Positions 35,754 to 48,696 are shown, numbered from the stretch's first letter. The stretch: DNA of 64,000 nucleotides from Amphiura filiformis (GCF_039555335.1 NC_092640.1:37269569-37333568), one strand, 5' to 3'. Program-made: numbers and translations. The notes: a model not told the origin generated them from the sequence alone.

Positions 35754-36638
35754 TATACAGCCTGTCTCAAAATTGTGCACGTGAAAAGCGCCCTCTCTGG
35801 CAATTAGAAAATACCGTTGTGAAATAATGCTTACATCCACGTCAAGGGTGTAGTCTTAGCTCTCACATGCCGTTTGTTCTGTTCAATTTGCTTGTTTTAA
35901 TCTCGAGATATGTTTAGTTAAAGACGAAAGGGTAAAATCACAAATGTGCCACTTTTACTAGGGAAGAGGGCTTTACATGTAACAGTGATAGCATCAAGTT
36001 TATCAAGGGTTCCTTCGTGAAATCAAAAGAATGCAAAATTGTTTGACTGTTTTTACTGTTTTATCATGATGCAGAAATGATGATTCTCTTTTTCCACTTA
36101 AAAGAGATTAAAAGATAGATAAATATTTCACATTCTGCTGTAAAAAATGGATTTCACATTCTGCTGTTCTGCATGTGCATGTCAAAGATTTTATCATGGT
36201 AAATACTGTTCTCTTAGTCACTTAAGACATGTTAAAAGACAAGCAAATATAGGGCACTTATACATGTTATAAGTTAATGAACGCGTATTACTTGTTGGGA
36301 GATATATTAGACAAAATAATGCCCGCGTGCTGATGTTGATGCGTCTAATACATGCGCCCCGAAAGGGGGAGTGCATTAGACGCATCAACATCAGCTATCA
36401 TTGATTTACATGTACAGCTCTCTTCTCTAGTAAAAGTGGCACAATTGTGATTATACCTTTTCGTTGTTAAATAAACATATCTCGAAATTGGAACAAGCAA
36501 ATTGAACAGAACAAACGGCATTTGAGAGCTAAGACTGCGCCCGTGACGTTGATGTAAGCATTATGTCACAACGGTATTTTCTAATTGCCAAAGAGGGCGC
36601 TTTTCACTTGCACAATTTTTTTTGAGACAGGCTGTATA
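35754..36638. mobile_element. Long-TIR Tc1/mariner-type MITE, 885 bp
   Basis: It begins TATACAGCCTGTCTCAAAAT and ends with the reverse complement, with TA at the tips. Pairing extends more than 250 bases inward (ATCTCGAGATATG, GCCACTTTTACTAG and partners). A strong hairpin of about 24-bp arms (GCTGATGTTGATGCGTCTAA) marks the centre near 36310-36395. No transposase. Confidence 0.85.
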
Positions 36639-37440
36639 GAAAAAAGGATCGATATTATGAGTTATTAAGAAATAAGCATTAAATTAAAATCCATTAAGCA
36701 TGACTTGATTTATAGAAGAGTGGCGATGCCTCAAATAGGCGGGATCTTTAAAACCCGGGTCCGAATATAGGCTATTGATTATGCTGATTTTCTTCAACTT
36801 TTATCAACATGATTAATATCAACCAGAAAAATAGGTAATTATTATGACCAAATTTAGAACCATATTTGCCTTGTAAAATAATCACACAACGATCAGGTTA
36901 AATCAAAGCAATTTATTTGATAAACGTATGGAATACAATCCCTTATGTCCTATGCGAGTTTTTTTGGTTTTTTTTCTTTTTTATTTTGCAATTGTGTTTT
37001 AGGGTTTTTTGGTTCAACAAGAACGCCACCCCAAGTTGCATGCCTTACCAAAATTTAATTCTAACTATTTTAACCGTCACCTCCTAAACCCCTAACCTAT
37101 GCTAACTAAACCCTTACCCTGACCTAAAATTACAAATATGCTAATAAATTCAAACCCTTAAAACTGAAAAAACAAGATCACACAACGTGACAATGTAATG
37201 CTGTGGGTAATTTCAATGGTGCCAACTTCAGCACCCCAAATGTTGATGTGCCCCACTAATTTACTATTTTTCCACATTAAAACATTACCGTAAGTAAGGA
37301 GTACAAAAAGTGCACTTTTATGTGTTGAAGAAACTCCAATATTTACTCGGCATGACATGAAAATAAGTTAAAGGGTGATCTTTTCTCTTGTATATCGATA
37401 TCAATCGAGCAGTAAAAATTTGTTCCCAGTGACGGTGTTA
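36639..37440. other. Intergenic, no gene seen
   Basis: Only a short run of CCTAAACCCCTAACC-like sequence near 37081-37125 stands out. It is too short and irregular to be telomeric. Confidence 0.4.
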
Positions 37441-38194
37441 TCATAGTGCAGTTATGTCCACGGCAAATTCACCGTGACCTTTCCAGCCATAAACCCGCTT
37501 ATTGAAGATTAAACCGATATATGCAGTACTAAACCATTATATAGTAATCTATTGTCCAATGCAAATTTATTACCACCTGATAATATTAATCCAATGAGCG
37601 ACCGAATTGTCCGCTACAGACGACTAATCCAATCAATAATGACGCTATTGACATGTACGAGCGGAGCTCCACTGACCGCGTTTTGGGGTATTTTTCACTA
37701 TTTTGCAGCTGTTTGCTGTCATTTACTCATCAAGGCGGACCACCGTTATTATAAGGACTATGCCAATTATTTAAAGATTGACATGTAGAGAATAAGCCAT
37801 ACTTGATTGACAGAAAGTACAAAATTTGTACCTATGACGGTTTTATGACACCAATCCTCTAAATACGACCAAGTCAGGGCTGCCCTGTGAAGCAAAATGG
37901 GCATTGGAATAACACGGTGAGTTTGGATAGATGGTAGGATTTCTTTTTAATAAAAATGCATGTTCCCCCGTTATTAAACCTTGTACCGGGTTGAAAATTC
38001 AGATATTTGGAAAAGAATAAGTAATTGAAACATAGAGCAAGTACTAAAATCATAGCTTTTATACTTTTTGATATATGATGCTAACTAGTTCATCCCCTAT
38101 AGCTAAAACACAGCGCTACCAGTAGGGTTCAATTGCCTATTGTAAGTGCCCCTGTGTTGTGTGCATACATGTAGTTAACAATAACTGCATGATG
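37441..38194 (+). repeat. Unclassified repeat, inverted partner at 60815-61510
   Basis: The whole stretch aligns, inverted, with 60815-61510. Shared blocks include TCACCGTGACCTTTCCAGCC, GGTTTAATC relatives, ATTGTCCGCTAC, AATGACGCTATTGACATGTA, GTACAAATT and CTGTGTTGTGTGCATACATG. A 78-codon frame at 37552 (TTG start) and a 68-codon frame at 61199 keep similar translations, with a pair of compensating indels. The family is not recognised. Confidence 0.75.
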
Positions 38195-38771
38195 TAAAAG
38201 GCACAGCCGAGATATATAAGTAGAGTTGATTACATACTGTTTCAATAGATCAATATTCGGAGCGAACGATGTGATAATGTTTTTGGAGTATTATTTTTCA
38301 CATTTTGTCAGAAATAATAATTGTTAATTGTTTTGTGCCCAAAATGTAATTTTTGGAAACTACGCTGATTTTATCATTACACAAAAAATCACCATATCAA
38401 TTTGTAAGCGATCATTAGCAAAGTCATAGTTTATTGAATTTACAACCGTATGACAAAACAGGCGAAAATAGTAACTTTTTGCACAATATTTGCAAAATTA
38501 AAGAGAATTGGTCATTGCTCACTAAACGTTATTTGTTGACCTAATGGGGAAAATGTTTCTAGGGCAAAGTGTTAGCTTTCGTTTAATATATAAAAAAAAA
38601 TCTGATTGGATGAAGGGAAAACTTGAGGTTTCGACAAAAACCAATCACAGAGGCCTGTTTTCCAGCTGGAAACTTGCACAGCTCTTGTAGTGTAATCAAA
38701 CACTGTGACAATTCACTGCTTGCTTGGAAGTGTGCTCATGTGTATCGAAGTGGAAACTGTGCATAGATTGT

Positions 38772-39429
38772 TTAAGGGATCTGGAATGAGCGTTTTGAGC
38801 GTTTCGACAGTATTTTTTGTGGGACATGAGAGCATATAAGACATATCGAATTGCATTCTGAATACGAAGAATGTCTTTCTGATATCAAATAATTTTCACT
38901 TTTGAAATTACGATATAATACAAATTTTATGACAAATTATAAAATTTGATATTTTTCACATTGTTGATATATAACAGTCCTCGAAGTAAATGTGATAAAC
39001 CTAAGGACATATTCTTAAAGTGTATGTAGCTGGGAGGAAAAGCCGACGATCAATTGAAAATTTTGACCTTTCATATTGAAGATATGGATTTTTTTCCCCA
39101 AAAGACCTAATTTTTGGGTGTTTTGGGAAAAAATTCCATATCTTCAAAACGAAAAGTCAAAATTGATCGTCGGCTTTTCATCCCACCTACATACACTTTA
39201 AGTATAAATCATCAGATTTATAAATTTTACTTCGAGTACTGTTAAATATCAACAATATCAATTTTTAATCATTTGTCATAAAATGTGTATTACATTGCGA
39301 ATTTCAAAAAATCAACATTATTTGATATCAGAAGGCCATTCTTCGTATTCAGAATGCAATTCGATATGGCTGATGTGCTCTAATGTCCCACAATAAATAC
39401 TGTCCAAACGTTCATACCCCATCCCTTAA
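38772..39429. mobile_element. Long-palindrome MITE with TTAAGGG...CCCTTAA ends (copy 2)
   Basis: Same family as 24373-25068 and in the opposite orientation: the end that is on the right there (GAGCG, TTTCGACAGTATTTTTTGTG) is on the left here. TTAA at both tips. The central palindrome (AGCCGACGATCAATTG, GAAGATATGGATTTTT) is kept. Not nested in another recognisable element. Confidence 0.8.
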
Positions 39430-39713
39430 GAGATTGGTTTTTGTATACAAACCTTTGAAGCAGGTATATCCCACGTCATGCGATGGCGTCATCATGTGAA
39501 CAGTCATATGGCGACAGAAAGCTTGGCCAGGCACACACAAGCTACACACACGTTTCAAGGTAGGGGTGTGCACGGGCGTGGCACCCGAGGGGACAGGGGT
39601 TCAAAACCGCACCCGAGAAAAATCTTTCTCTGCTTACTTGGAGCTAAAAAGCGCACGATAAACATTCGCAGCCGGCCAGCTCTTTGACTTTCGTACGGGT
39701 TACAATGGGACAC

Positions 39714-39793
<80 letters not shown>

Positions 39794-39852
39794 TATTAGT
39801 GTTATTATTATCATTATTATTATTATTATTATCATTATTATTATTATTATTA

Positions 39853-39920
<68 letters not shown>

Positions 39921-39932
39921 GTGTTATTATTA

Positions 39933-40009
<77 letters not shown>

Positions 40010-40055
40010 TATTAGTGTTATTATTATCATTATTATTATTATTATTATTGTAGTA
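39714..40055. repeat. (TTA)n microsatellite, about 340 bp, with repeated interruptions
   Basis: Nearly pure TTA/ATT triplet array. The block ATTAGTGTTATTATTATC recurs three times (about 39796, 39918 and 40012), giving higher-order structure. Long frames here (poly-Leu, poly-Asn) are artefacts. Confidence 0.95.
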
Positions 40056-40559
40056 AAATATTTCAAATAATATTAATAAGTCAGAGTTCAACGTTTCCTA
40101 CAACTTCAAAAATTTTAATGCCGATTTGACTTAGCAAGACGTTCTTTGTCCTGTGAAATTATAATGTACGATTTTAACAGGAAATTTGCCTGTCCATCTT
40201 AAGCGCTGAACGCCATTTCAAACTATTGGGGACTTGGCGAGTTAAGTTTACTTTTAATAAACAAAGTTATTTAGGCTTAGTCTTTCACTGGGGATAGGTA
40301 CACCAATCATGCAAAAAGTACAAATTAAACAAAAAATCGAGGGCGCCGTTATATTGCTTTAACTCTTTTATTTTCTCAAGAGAGGAAACACACTAACGAC
40401 ACTTCCTAGGCTCGAACTCGCACCCTGAATGTATTGGGCCTTACTAATTGAATACGATTGAATATGAGTAATGCTATTTATTGATGAATTTATGACTATG
40501 AAAATGTTCACTTACGTGAGCTTTCGGCTTGCGGTCGCTAAGCCTTTTTCAAACTGATG

Positions 40560-40860
40560 TTATTGATGAGTGTCACTTGACGAGTTGTTGTCAACAACGT
40601 CATGTGACAGGATGTTCCGGCAGACGGGTGCCAGGTCGTGTCGTCCCTTGTCCTTGTTCAGGTTGCTGGGGTGTCTGTGAATATTAATAGCTTCCCTCAC
40701 TCCTCTGTTGTACCAGTTGGAGTCATGATCCAGTACTTTGACATTGTTCCAGTCGATGGTGTGTTTGGACGCTTTGACATGTTGGGCCACAGGGGAGGAG
40801 GTACGGTCTTCGGTGCTCAGCTAACATAGCTTTTAGTGAGCGTTCCGATTCACCGATATA
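40560..40860 (-). mobile_element. Penelope-like GIY-YIG endonuclease fragment, frameshifted
   Basis: On the minus strand YIGESERSLKAMLAEHRRP (40860 leftward) is followed, after a one-base frameshift near 40795, by AQHVKASKHTIDW, VKVLDHDSNWYNRGVREAI and NLNKDKGRHDL. This is the order of the YIG half, the R-EH-RP helix and the W-R-VKEA-I / LN-DKG-LP end of the endonuclease domain of Penelope-like elements. The upstream reverse transcriptase is absent here. Confidence 0.78.
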
Positions 40861-40889
40861 GGCCGCTGTTTATTCCGAATATAAATTGT

Positions 40890-41235
40890 CTTTTTTGGTG
40901 TTGTTTGCCACAGACAAAGTTTCAGCATTTAAAGAAAAAGTACACACGATTTTTGCATTCTTGGCGCGTTTGAACTAAAGTATTTACATAAACGCAAACT
41001 GATATGGATTACTTCAGTAAGTAGCTGTCAAGTACTAACAAATTCAAATATTTTGATAGCTTGACACATAAGTACGTTCCTTTTAAATGCGGAGTCAGTA
41101 TTTTTTACAATAGTTAATTAATTAATATATTTATACAAATATTGTACCGTATTGTCTTAAACAAAGAAAGATTTGTATACATATGAAGGTATGGCTATTT
41201 AAAATTCAGAGAATAACATTTTTTTAAATTCATAA
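40890..41235 (+). repeat. Diverged repeat, partner at about 52715-52925
   Basis: Shares CTGATATGGATTACTTCAG, AAGTAGCTGTCAA and ATATGA-GATATG-TTATTTA-AATTCA blocks in the same order with 52735-52915. No coding content. Confidence 0.4.
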
Positions 41236-41510
41236 AGGAGAATGACTAAAAATGAAAATATGGAATGTCACATACTGGTACCGTAACATTTCCAATAAAA
41301 AAATGATTTTTAATATTTCCTCACAAAATGTTAGTTTTCATTGTCAGATATTAGTATGTCCCATTCTAATTTTTAAGGCTAACAATATGAAGCGAACAAG
41401 GAAAAATACTATTAATATCCGCGCCTTTTGTTGCCATTGCAGCCGCTTACTGTGTTATGAACATCAAGTTATATATTGAAGATTATGAAGTTATCTCAAA
41501 CGTGTGATTA

Positions 41511-42011
41511 TAAACATCTCAAAAAAGTAACTAACCCCCCTTAAATAATTACCATTATTCAAAAACGGGTGATTGTATTACGTATCTGTAAAATGCGCGG
41601 AAGCAGAATTTTTTCTGCACATTTTGACACCTCATTTGTAGCAATTGACTAAATATTGACGTCACAGCGTACATTTAAATCAATGTAACCCAAGATTTGA
41701 AAGTTGAAGTAAATTCTATTGATTTTGCATTCAGTGTAATGGAAGGAAATCTGTGCAATGATATCTGAGTGTTTTTGTATTGTAAAAATTTGTATGTAGT
41801 GCAACTTTCAAATCTGGACCTCACTACATTAAATTGACCGGTGTTTTTTTTTTGTTTTTTGTTTTTTCTGGGCTATCGTATCAAATGAGGTGTCAAAATG
41901 CGCAGAAATAAATTCTGCTTCCAACGCATTTTACAGATTTGTGATACAATAGCCCCTTTTTGAAAAATGGCCATTATTTAAGGGTGTTTGTTACTTTTTT
42001 TGAGATGTTTA
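41511..42011. mobile_element. MITE, 501 bp, imperfect palindrome
   Basis: TAAACATCTCAAAAAAGTAA at the left is the reverse complement of the right end. Inner pairs: AATGCGCGGAAGCAGAATT with its partner, and TTTGACACCTCATTTG with CAAATGAGGTGTCAAA. Confidence 0.85.
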
Positions 42012-43740
42012 TTTGTAGTTATCTTTAATCGCATTTACCTTTATAGTCATGGATTTGCTTTCTCATATTCGGGTTTAGGATAACAATATTAAAGAAGAAA
42101 CAAAAGAATACGAAAACAAATCAAAAAAAGTTGAAGTCATAATATTACGATGTACTTCTTTAACTTTTATCATGTAGCCGTGAAGAAGAGAAAAAGGGTG
42201 ACCTGCTTTTAAAATCATTCACTATGGACCACCATGGCCTCATCCCAATGGCAAAGTTTAATAACCTCAATTAAACAATCATAGTGCAAAATTTGACCTC
42301 AAGTTGCAGGGTACGAGTTTTCGTACCCAAATTTTCAGATGTCATTCAATGAATGTACAGATATTTGGGGGTAAAGAACCATGCCCTGATAGATGAGCAT
42401 ATTGTGGATCCTAGTGATTTGAATATGACGTTTGTTTCACGTTTTTTACTTTTAAGGCAAGCTGGAGCGGTGCCTGAGCTAGCTGTATTTGGACTCAAAT
42501 ATTCAGAAAACAAAAAAAACCCACACTCACAGGAAAAGGCATGTGTACAATACGTGAAATCCCAAGGCTCATTGTAATTCAGTTTATTAATCCTCCAAGT
42601 ACATGTTTTTTCCTGGAAAGGAAGAAATGAGTTTGGTTCTAAAAGGCGATAACTCCAACGGCTGCTTTGTGTAAAATTAATTTGAAGATATTCCTAAGAG
42701 AAGCAGTAACCTTGCCAATCTAATAACATTGGACCACTAGAATAGTTATAAAAAAAATTGCAAATCTCTACAACCTCCCACGTGCGAAGACGTAAATTAT
42801 AAATATAAAAGAAAATTATTTTTTATTCCAAAAGGAGCTAACTCCAATGGCAGCCATTTTTAAATTTTGCATTGGAGAATTTTTAGGGACATAATGATGT
42901 TGAGAATAGTTGAAGACATAAAAAAAAAACCCAGAAAGTGTCTAGCCTGGGCAACTTACAATCAACTTAAACAATTTCCATCCCCAAAGTAAAACGAACG
43001 ACCATTACAACAACAAAAAATTTTCAATGCATATGTGTGATCTTTTTTCTATATAACTGTGAATAATATGGACAATAACAACAAAAACTCGAACACAATA
43101 TTGATGAACAATGTAGCCATCAGAAGAACTATATAGCCATTACAAAATCAGACAAAATGACTCGCAGACGAAACACCAGTACGCCAAGCCCTAGCTGAAT
43201 TCAAACAGAAAATTAAACGCACTTTTGGGCGACCGAAACCAACGTGGGTGGCGTGGCGCTAATGCAAAAAGAATTAAACGCACAGACTCTGACACAAACC
43301 AAAAGCAGAACAGCATGGAGAGCAGTAATAGCGTGCGTATGGCAACATTAGCCGGGAAGTGTAGATGACGGCAATTACCAAAATTGGAAATACATGTCCT
43401 GTAGGATCCGACTAGCCTTAAAGTGAGAACTAACTTATTCTCTCGGAAAGTGCATTATCCACTTAGCAGATATTATATCATCGGTTGAACTATTTGAACT
43501 TCTTTATAGTATCATTTAAAGAAGAACGTTGATGTTTGATGAATTAAATCGGTTATAATTCAATAACAGGGTTTGAAAACGCATACTAGTAAATTATTCA
43601 CCTTAACAGAACACTTTACCGCAACTTAAGACGTATTCAATATTATGTTATTGAAGTTATATGATCCGTCATTACAAAGTAAAGAATTACTGGGACTTGG
43701 ATTTGGTAGCCAATAGGGATCAGTCCCGATATAATAAGGG
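42012..43740. other. Intergenic; weak direct repeat
   Basis: CCAAAAGG-G-TAACTCCAA-GGC is repeated at about 42637 and 42828. A 74-codon frame at 42353-42577 contains LAVFGLKYSENK, similar to LAVFALNIESNK in a frame at 58720-59142; no known protein family recognised. Confidence 0.35.
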
Positions 43741-43815
43741 CCTAGGTAGCTCACTTTGTTAAAGCACTGCACATGCGGACATGCAGCGCAGGTCGCTTGT
43801 TCGAATCCCGCTTCA
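43741..43815 (+). other. tRNA-like sequence, degenerate
   Basis: GGTAGCTCACTTTGTTAAAG resembles a D-arm and A-box. CTGCA/TGCAG could be an anticodon stem, but with an oversized loop. TTGTTCGAATCCCG is a B-box-like T-arm. Likely a SINE head. Confidence 0.4.
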
Positions 43816-44164
43816 AACGTTATAACAAACACCGGCTTTTAATTAACCTAACGTATCCCTTAAAACAATATAATACAATAAGGCATATCTAATGTGTATT
43901 CATTTTTTAACTCATGCAACTGCATGTGTACTATACTATTATAAGCAAAGAAAAATATTGTGACAGGCCTAAAAAAATTAGAGTCTACCGGTCGGCTCTT
44001 TGTCATTTTTTAACAATCTCGTTTCTAAAAAGTAATCAATGTTTAAGCTGTGATCTATAAAGGATAAGTCAACAAATTCAATTAAGGGTACTTGCCCATC
44101 AATTTCATTCAGGGGCGTGTTTGAAAAACGGCACAGCGCATTAGTAAAAAGAATTAAAAAAATA

Positions 44165-44245
44165 CTAAACTTTTCACCAGGGTTCGAACCACTGCCAATT
44201 GCACTATGAATGCTAAAGATGCCTACTGTGCCACGGTAACTGTGG
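44165..44245 (-). other. tRNA-like sequence (minus strand), degenerate
   Basis: Reverse complement holds CCGTGGCACAGTAGGCATC and AGTGGTTCGAACCCTGG. Arms are spaced like a tRNA but do not pair well. Confidence 0.35.
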
Positions 44246-45393
44246 TTAACATTCGGCGATTTTCAAAGATATACATATCAACACGTTTCTAGTGTATTGA
44301 AAATCAGATTTTGGTAGGAATACAGTCATAGAAAGAAATATGACTCTACTTGTCTGTTTGTTTTTCATTTAATACAAATTAATTTTTGATTAATTGAACT
44401 GGTACGACTCTTAGGACTCGTGATAAACGACGATTAATTTTGTAATAATAAAATGAAAACGCTGGGTCACTCACGACGTCATTTGTAATTCATGTCAAAA
44501 CCTGGGAGGACCGCACACATCCGTGTTACTGTATACGTGCGCAATCGATACTCAATGATCCAGACAATACCGTTTGAATATACCGCCCTTATGTATGCAC
44601 CTGCTTGACACATCTTGTCACTTGCGGGAAGATATACTATAGGCCTACCCTAATAGCTTACAATAGATACCCCACCGTAAATAGCTCTCTTCATTACCTC
44701 GCTGTGTCATTATATACGCGTAGTGTACGAACTTTTGAACCATATTTTGTTCAAAAATGATAGGAAGGGACTGTTTTGTGGTTGGTTATCAGCAGATGCT
44801 TAATGATACCGGGAAGTGTTGCAGAAAGGTAAGCGTACTCTTTATTTATTCAAAATATCACATATCAATGAATTTAAATTGGAAATCCAAAAAGGAAATG
44901 TCAGGTCAAAGTTCTCACCTTAGAATTATTGTGAAATAAAATCAAACCAAATTTAGGCTCCGCAAACAACGTCCAATTATTCCCATTGGTGTTTGCTACA
45001 CGTGCATATAATAAATTAAGATTTGTGGCTAATTTGAGAAGAGTTAATGCCTCGAGTTTCAAAATACACCGAGTGATGTTTTTGATCAAAACATCAACAA
45101 TTCAAGACTCTGTAAAAACAAATCAAGAATTTTCTGGGATAATTGCAACTAAGTATAATGAAAGTTATGATCTAAGCTACCAGATGCATCATTAATTTCC
45201 TGACTATGATATTTAGTTGTGGGAAAAGATTACTTTAATGTTTTGGCGGGATTATTTCCCGCCAAAAATTTCAACCAAAAAGAGCATTCAGTTCAATTCA
45301 AAGCAGTTTATTCACAAATAAACGCAATTTGAAAGGCTTCAAATTGGACGCACTGCTGGCATATGTCCCACAGTGTCGATACCATTAAGAATT
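44246..45393. other. Intergenic; one possible exon start
   Basis: At 44757 an ATG opens a 24-codon frame ending in AGAAAG|GTAAGC, a good splice donor at 44829, with a TATA-like TATATACG about 45 bases upstream of the ATG. No matching downstream exon was found, so it stays unsupported. Confidence 0.25.
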
Positions 45394-45544
45394 AAAGGGT
45401 AATGCTTTATCCTTTACACCCAAATAATGTGTCCGAGGCAGTAAAAACGTAAATAATGGGTGAGGCGCAGCCGAACCCATTATTTAAACGTTTTACTGCC
45501 GAGGACACATTATTTGCGTGTAAAGGATAATGCTGCACCCTTTA
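45394..45544. mobile_element. Inverted-repeat element, about 55-bp arms
   Basis: AAAGGGTAATGCTTTATCC... at the left is answered by ...GGATAATGCTGCACCCTTT on the right. Arms include AATAATGTGTCCGAGG and GCAGTAAAA. The centre holds a GGGTGAGGCGCAGCCGAACCC hairpin. Confidence 0.75.
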
Positions 45545-46484
45545 TTTCTATTCTATTACCAGAAAATAGTGCGATTTAAAGAGAAAATATCATTTTTTGG
45601 CACAAATATTTTAAGTAGTTTACTTCAAGGTGGAGCGCGTACGCGTATTTAAAGTGACAGCGCGTATCGCGGAAATATTGCACGGGTAACCAAGCGTAAC
45701 GCTGTTCGTAGAATGTATTACGGCGCTTGACCCATTATTGCAGAATACTGGGCTCTCACGTGACGCGTTTCAACAAATCACAGTGCGCGATTTTGAATAA
45801 TGGGTCGTGGAGGTAATAGAATGTATTATAAAGATTTTTCCCTGCAAGTTAATACTCCGTTGGTGAGCGACGGGCGATTGGTATTTCACCGAACGCAAGA
45901 AAAGGAGTCCTATCTGATTGGCTAGGAATCGATCGCTAGATCGTTCAGTGCTGAAGTACAAACTCAAAATGTATTCAATTCGATAAAAATCAATATTCTA
46001 TTATTGACGCAGATAAAGAAAGTTGCATAGTGTCTGGATAGCTCTCGATATAGTGCATTGTATTATAGACTTGTGATTTAATATTCTATAGAGCACGTGG
46101 ATCTGATTTTAATTCTCAAACAGTTGAATATATCACAATTTTAATGTGCGATTTAAAAATCGTAATGTATAAAATGCAGTAAACTATATGCGTATAACGA
46201 CAACAACAATCGCCTATTAGTGTATTGAATTTCCAGTTAGTGTATTGAAAACAAAACCTGGGTTTTACCTGACAACAAATCGAATTTTCTTGTCATTTGT
46301 AATGGCAACACCATATGGGGTACTGAGCAGGCGCAAATCGTAAAAACGTGTATAATAGGGATAGGGATATGGGATAGATTAATACTGTGTCATGATTTCT
46401 TTTGAAAGTTATAATTATGAAGAAAATATAAAAAGGAAATCCTGCAGAAAGAGATAGATTCCTTGCTGTAAAGTGAGTATTATT

Positions 46485-46690
46485 GTGCTTGTTGTTTCGT
46501 TGCTATCGTAATGCCATTTTACCTGTTGCCGGGGTATTTCTTTCAATAAAAAGTTAATTAAAATGTATCATGCTTGTAAGGTGTCAAGAGCTACTTGACT
46601 TTTTATATTGCTGTTATTGATGCTATGAAAACAACCTCTGAATACGAAATATAATAAAATAGATGTGACGTGATGATGTTACATTTTAGA
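46485..46690 (+). repeat. Noncoding duplication block, partner at 58172-58380
   Basis: Collinear with 58172-58380: GTTTCGTTGCTATCGTAATG, TGCTTGTAAGGTGTCAAG, GCTACTTGACTTT, TATTGCTGTTATTGATGC and ATGAAAACAA-CT-TGAATACGAA. Confidence 0.7.
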
Positions 46691-47974
46691 GCTCATTATA
46701 GTTAGGTGGCTAAATTGGTTTTCTTTAAGTCAGCTTAAACCCTCCTGACAGTTGTAATTGATGTTATGTCATAATATTTGGCGCATAATAACAGAATCAA
46801 TATTTGACCGAAATCATATGATAGTATTATTTTCAGATGGATTCCTATATACACCAGACACAAAAAGAAACTCGTCAGTTAAGTCATCATTGCTGTTCAA
46901 CAACCTGATAATTTTGATTTTAACGATTCAATTGTACCTGTTACACTGTGTGCTTTATTGATTGGCCCGTGGTGCTTGTGTGCAATACAACGATGCGTTC
47001 CCATTGCAATGATTTTGGGGTTTGACGGTTTGGAGGCGCATATCTTGGTCAATTCTTGTTCGATTTTCACGAACAGGGTGTCAAATGAGAAAGCAATGTC
47101 CAATCACCAAAATGTATATTTCAGAATAATCCGGTAATTATCAGGTTGTTGGACAGTAAGGATGGCTATAACTGACGAGCATCTTTTTGTTGTATTAAAA
47201 TTGTACTGTAACGCCTACTGAAAGGTTCTCTAAGGTATGGCCTAAACTGTAAACATGGCTTATATTGACAGAATGGTGTATGTTAAAAATAGTACATGTT
47301 CGGGTGTTATTCAAACCTGGCCCGGAGACATGCCTCCAAGAACCTGATAATAGACCCATGTTTGTACCAATTTTCCAATAGTTTTTTTTATTAATGCTCA
47401 AAATTAAAGACAATTTCGCAAGTTTTTTTTTTTACCAAATTACACTTTAAAAAAATTTAGTTTAGACTCAAGTTGAGGTCACATTTGGGTACTCTTCTCA
47501 GCAAACAAAACGTTTTGGACATCATTTGCAAAAGGCTAGAAAAGGTTGCCAGAAAACGTTTAAATGTCGGTTTATATAAAGGGCATAAAAAGGGTATAAA
47601 ATGTTTTCATAACATTCAAAAACATTTGTTGATAATCTCCTGCAAATATTCTAACTTGATGTTATTTAAGTGTTGACAAAATATTTGGCAAAACATGTTT
47701 GCAAAAAATATATTACAATAAAACATTTTAAAAATATTGTTGCAGTGTGTTTTCATACAAAACGTTTTAAAGCGTTTTCTTGACCTTTATATAACCCACA
47801 TCTAATGTTATTAAGACGTTTTAATCTAAACCCAAACCCAAACTATAACCTGCTTAAAACGTTTTTGGGTTTCCTGGGTTTCGAACAAATTTGAACAAAC
47901 GACTCATTTCATTTCAAATTCGTATTTTATTTATTAATTGATTTATCTTGCAAATCTCCGTATGGTAATTTGTA
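46691..47974. other. Intergenic; AACGTTTT-rich segment
   Basis: No gene. From about 47505 to 47870 the octamer AAACGTTTT or close relatives recurs many times, on both strands. It looks like a decayed repeat rather than a regulatory cluster. Confidence 0.4.
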
Positions 47975-48390
47975 CCGAGTATACCCCGGGGCTTGTCATA
48001 AGCAAGTAATCGTGGGAATGGTTTTCACTTCAAAATCATAAATTACTTTAGTAATGCATCAATGATAATGAATTATTTCTGTTTTGTATTTATTGAATTT
48101 TCCGCTCGCTACAGCAAATGTAATTAACAGATGAAATTAAATTGAATGGAAAGTTGACCATTCGAATGCAAAAAGAGGTAAAAACATGCATGACTTCTCT
48201 TTGTGATATTCTCTGGGGCAATGATCCACAGGTCATTCATTAGTGCTAATAAAACTGGGTATATGTCCAGATGGGACTTGATGAATTATTAAAGGGATCG
48301 TAATTTATTGACTTCTTTGGGATTTGTGATACAAAATTGATATTGCTACAGTATTGTTCTTATAGTTAAAGCTTAGAATGGGTTACTGTA
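47975..48390 (+). repeat. Noncoding duplication block, partner at 59420-59830
   Basis: Shares ATTACTTTAGTA, ATCAATGATAATGA, GATGAAATTAAATTGAATGG, GCATGACTTCTCTTTGTGAT and CCACAGGTCATTCATTA in order with 59450-59690. Confidence 0.7.
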
Positions 48391-48694
48391 ACAGTTTATA
48401 TTAACTTTTGTCTATTGTTTCGTATTTTGTCTAACTGTTCCACAAAACAATCAACAGGGTGCTTTTGATCATATCGCATTGTTATTTTCATAAAACATTA
48501 AGATTAACCCGTTCTGTAAGTTGAAACTGTGATCCACCGTGTCCACTGCTCGCGCAAATATGTTATACTATATTCAAACAAATGTGAAAAGTCCAACTAT
48601 GGCATCATTGGACGATTAAACCATCTTTGAGAGGGCTTACTCTAAAACTTCGTCATAATCAAATCACTTACAATTAGACCAATAAAATGGATGT

Positions 48695-48696
48695 GG

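Noticed and set aside
37081-37125. Telomere-like CCTAA/CCCTAA stretch
   Set aside because: Too short and irregular; more likely chance or decayed simple repeat.
39644-40070. Long poly-Asn and poly-Leu/Ile frames
   Set aside because: They are translations of the TTA microsatellite on the two strands.
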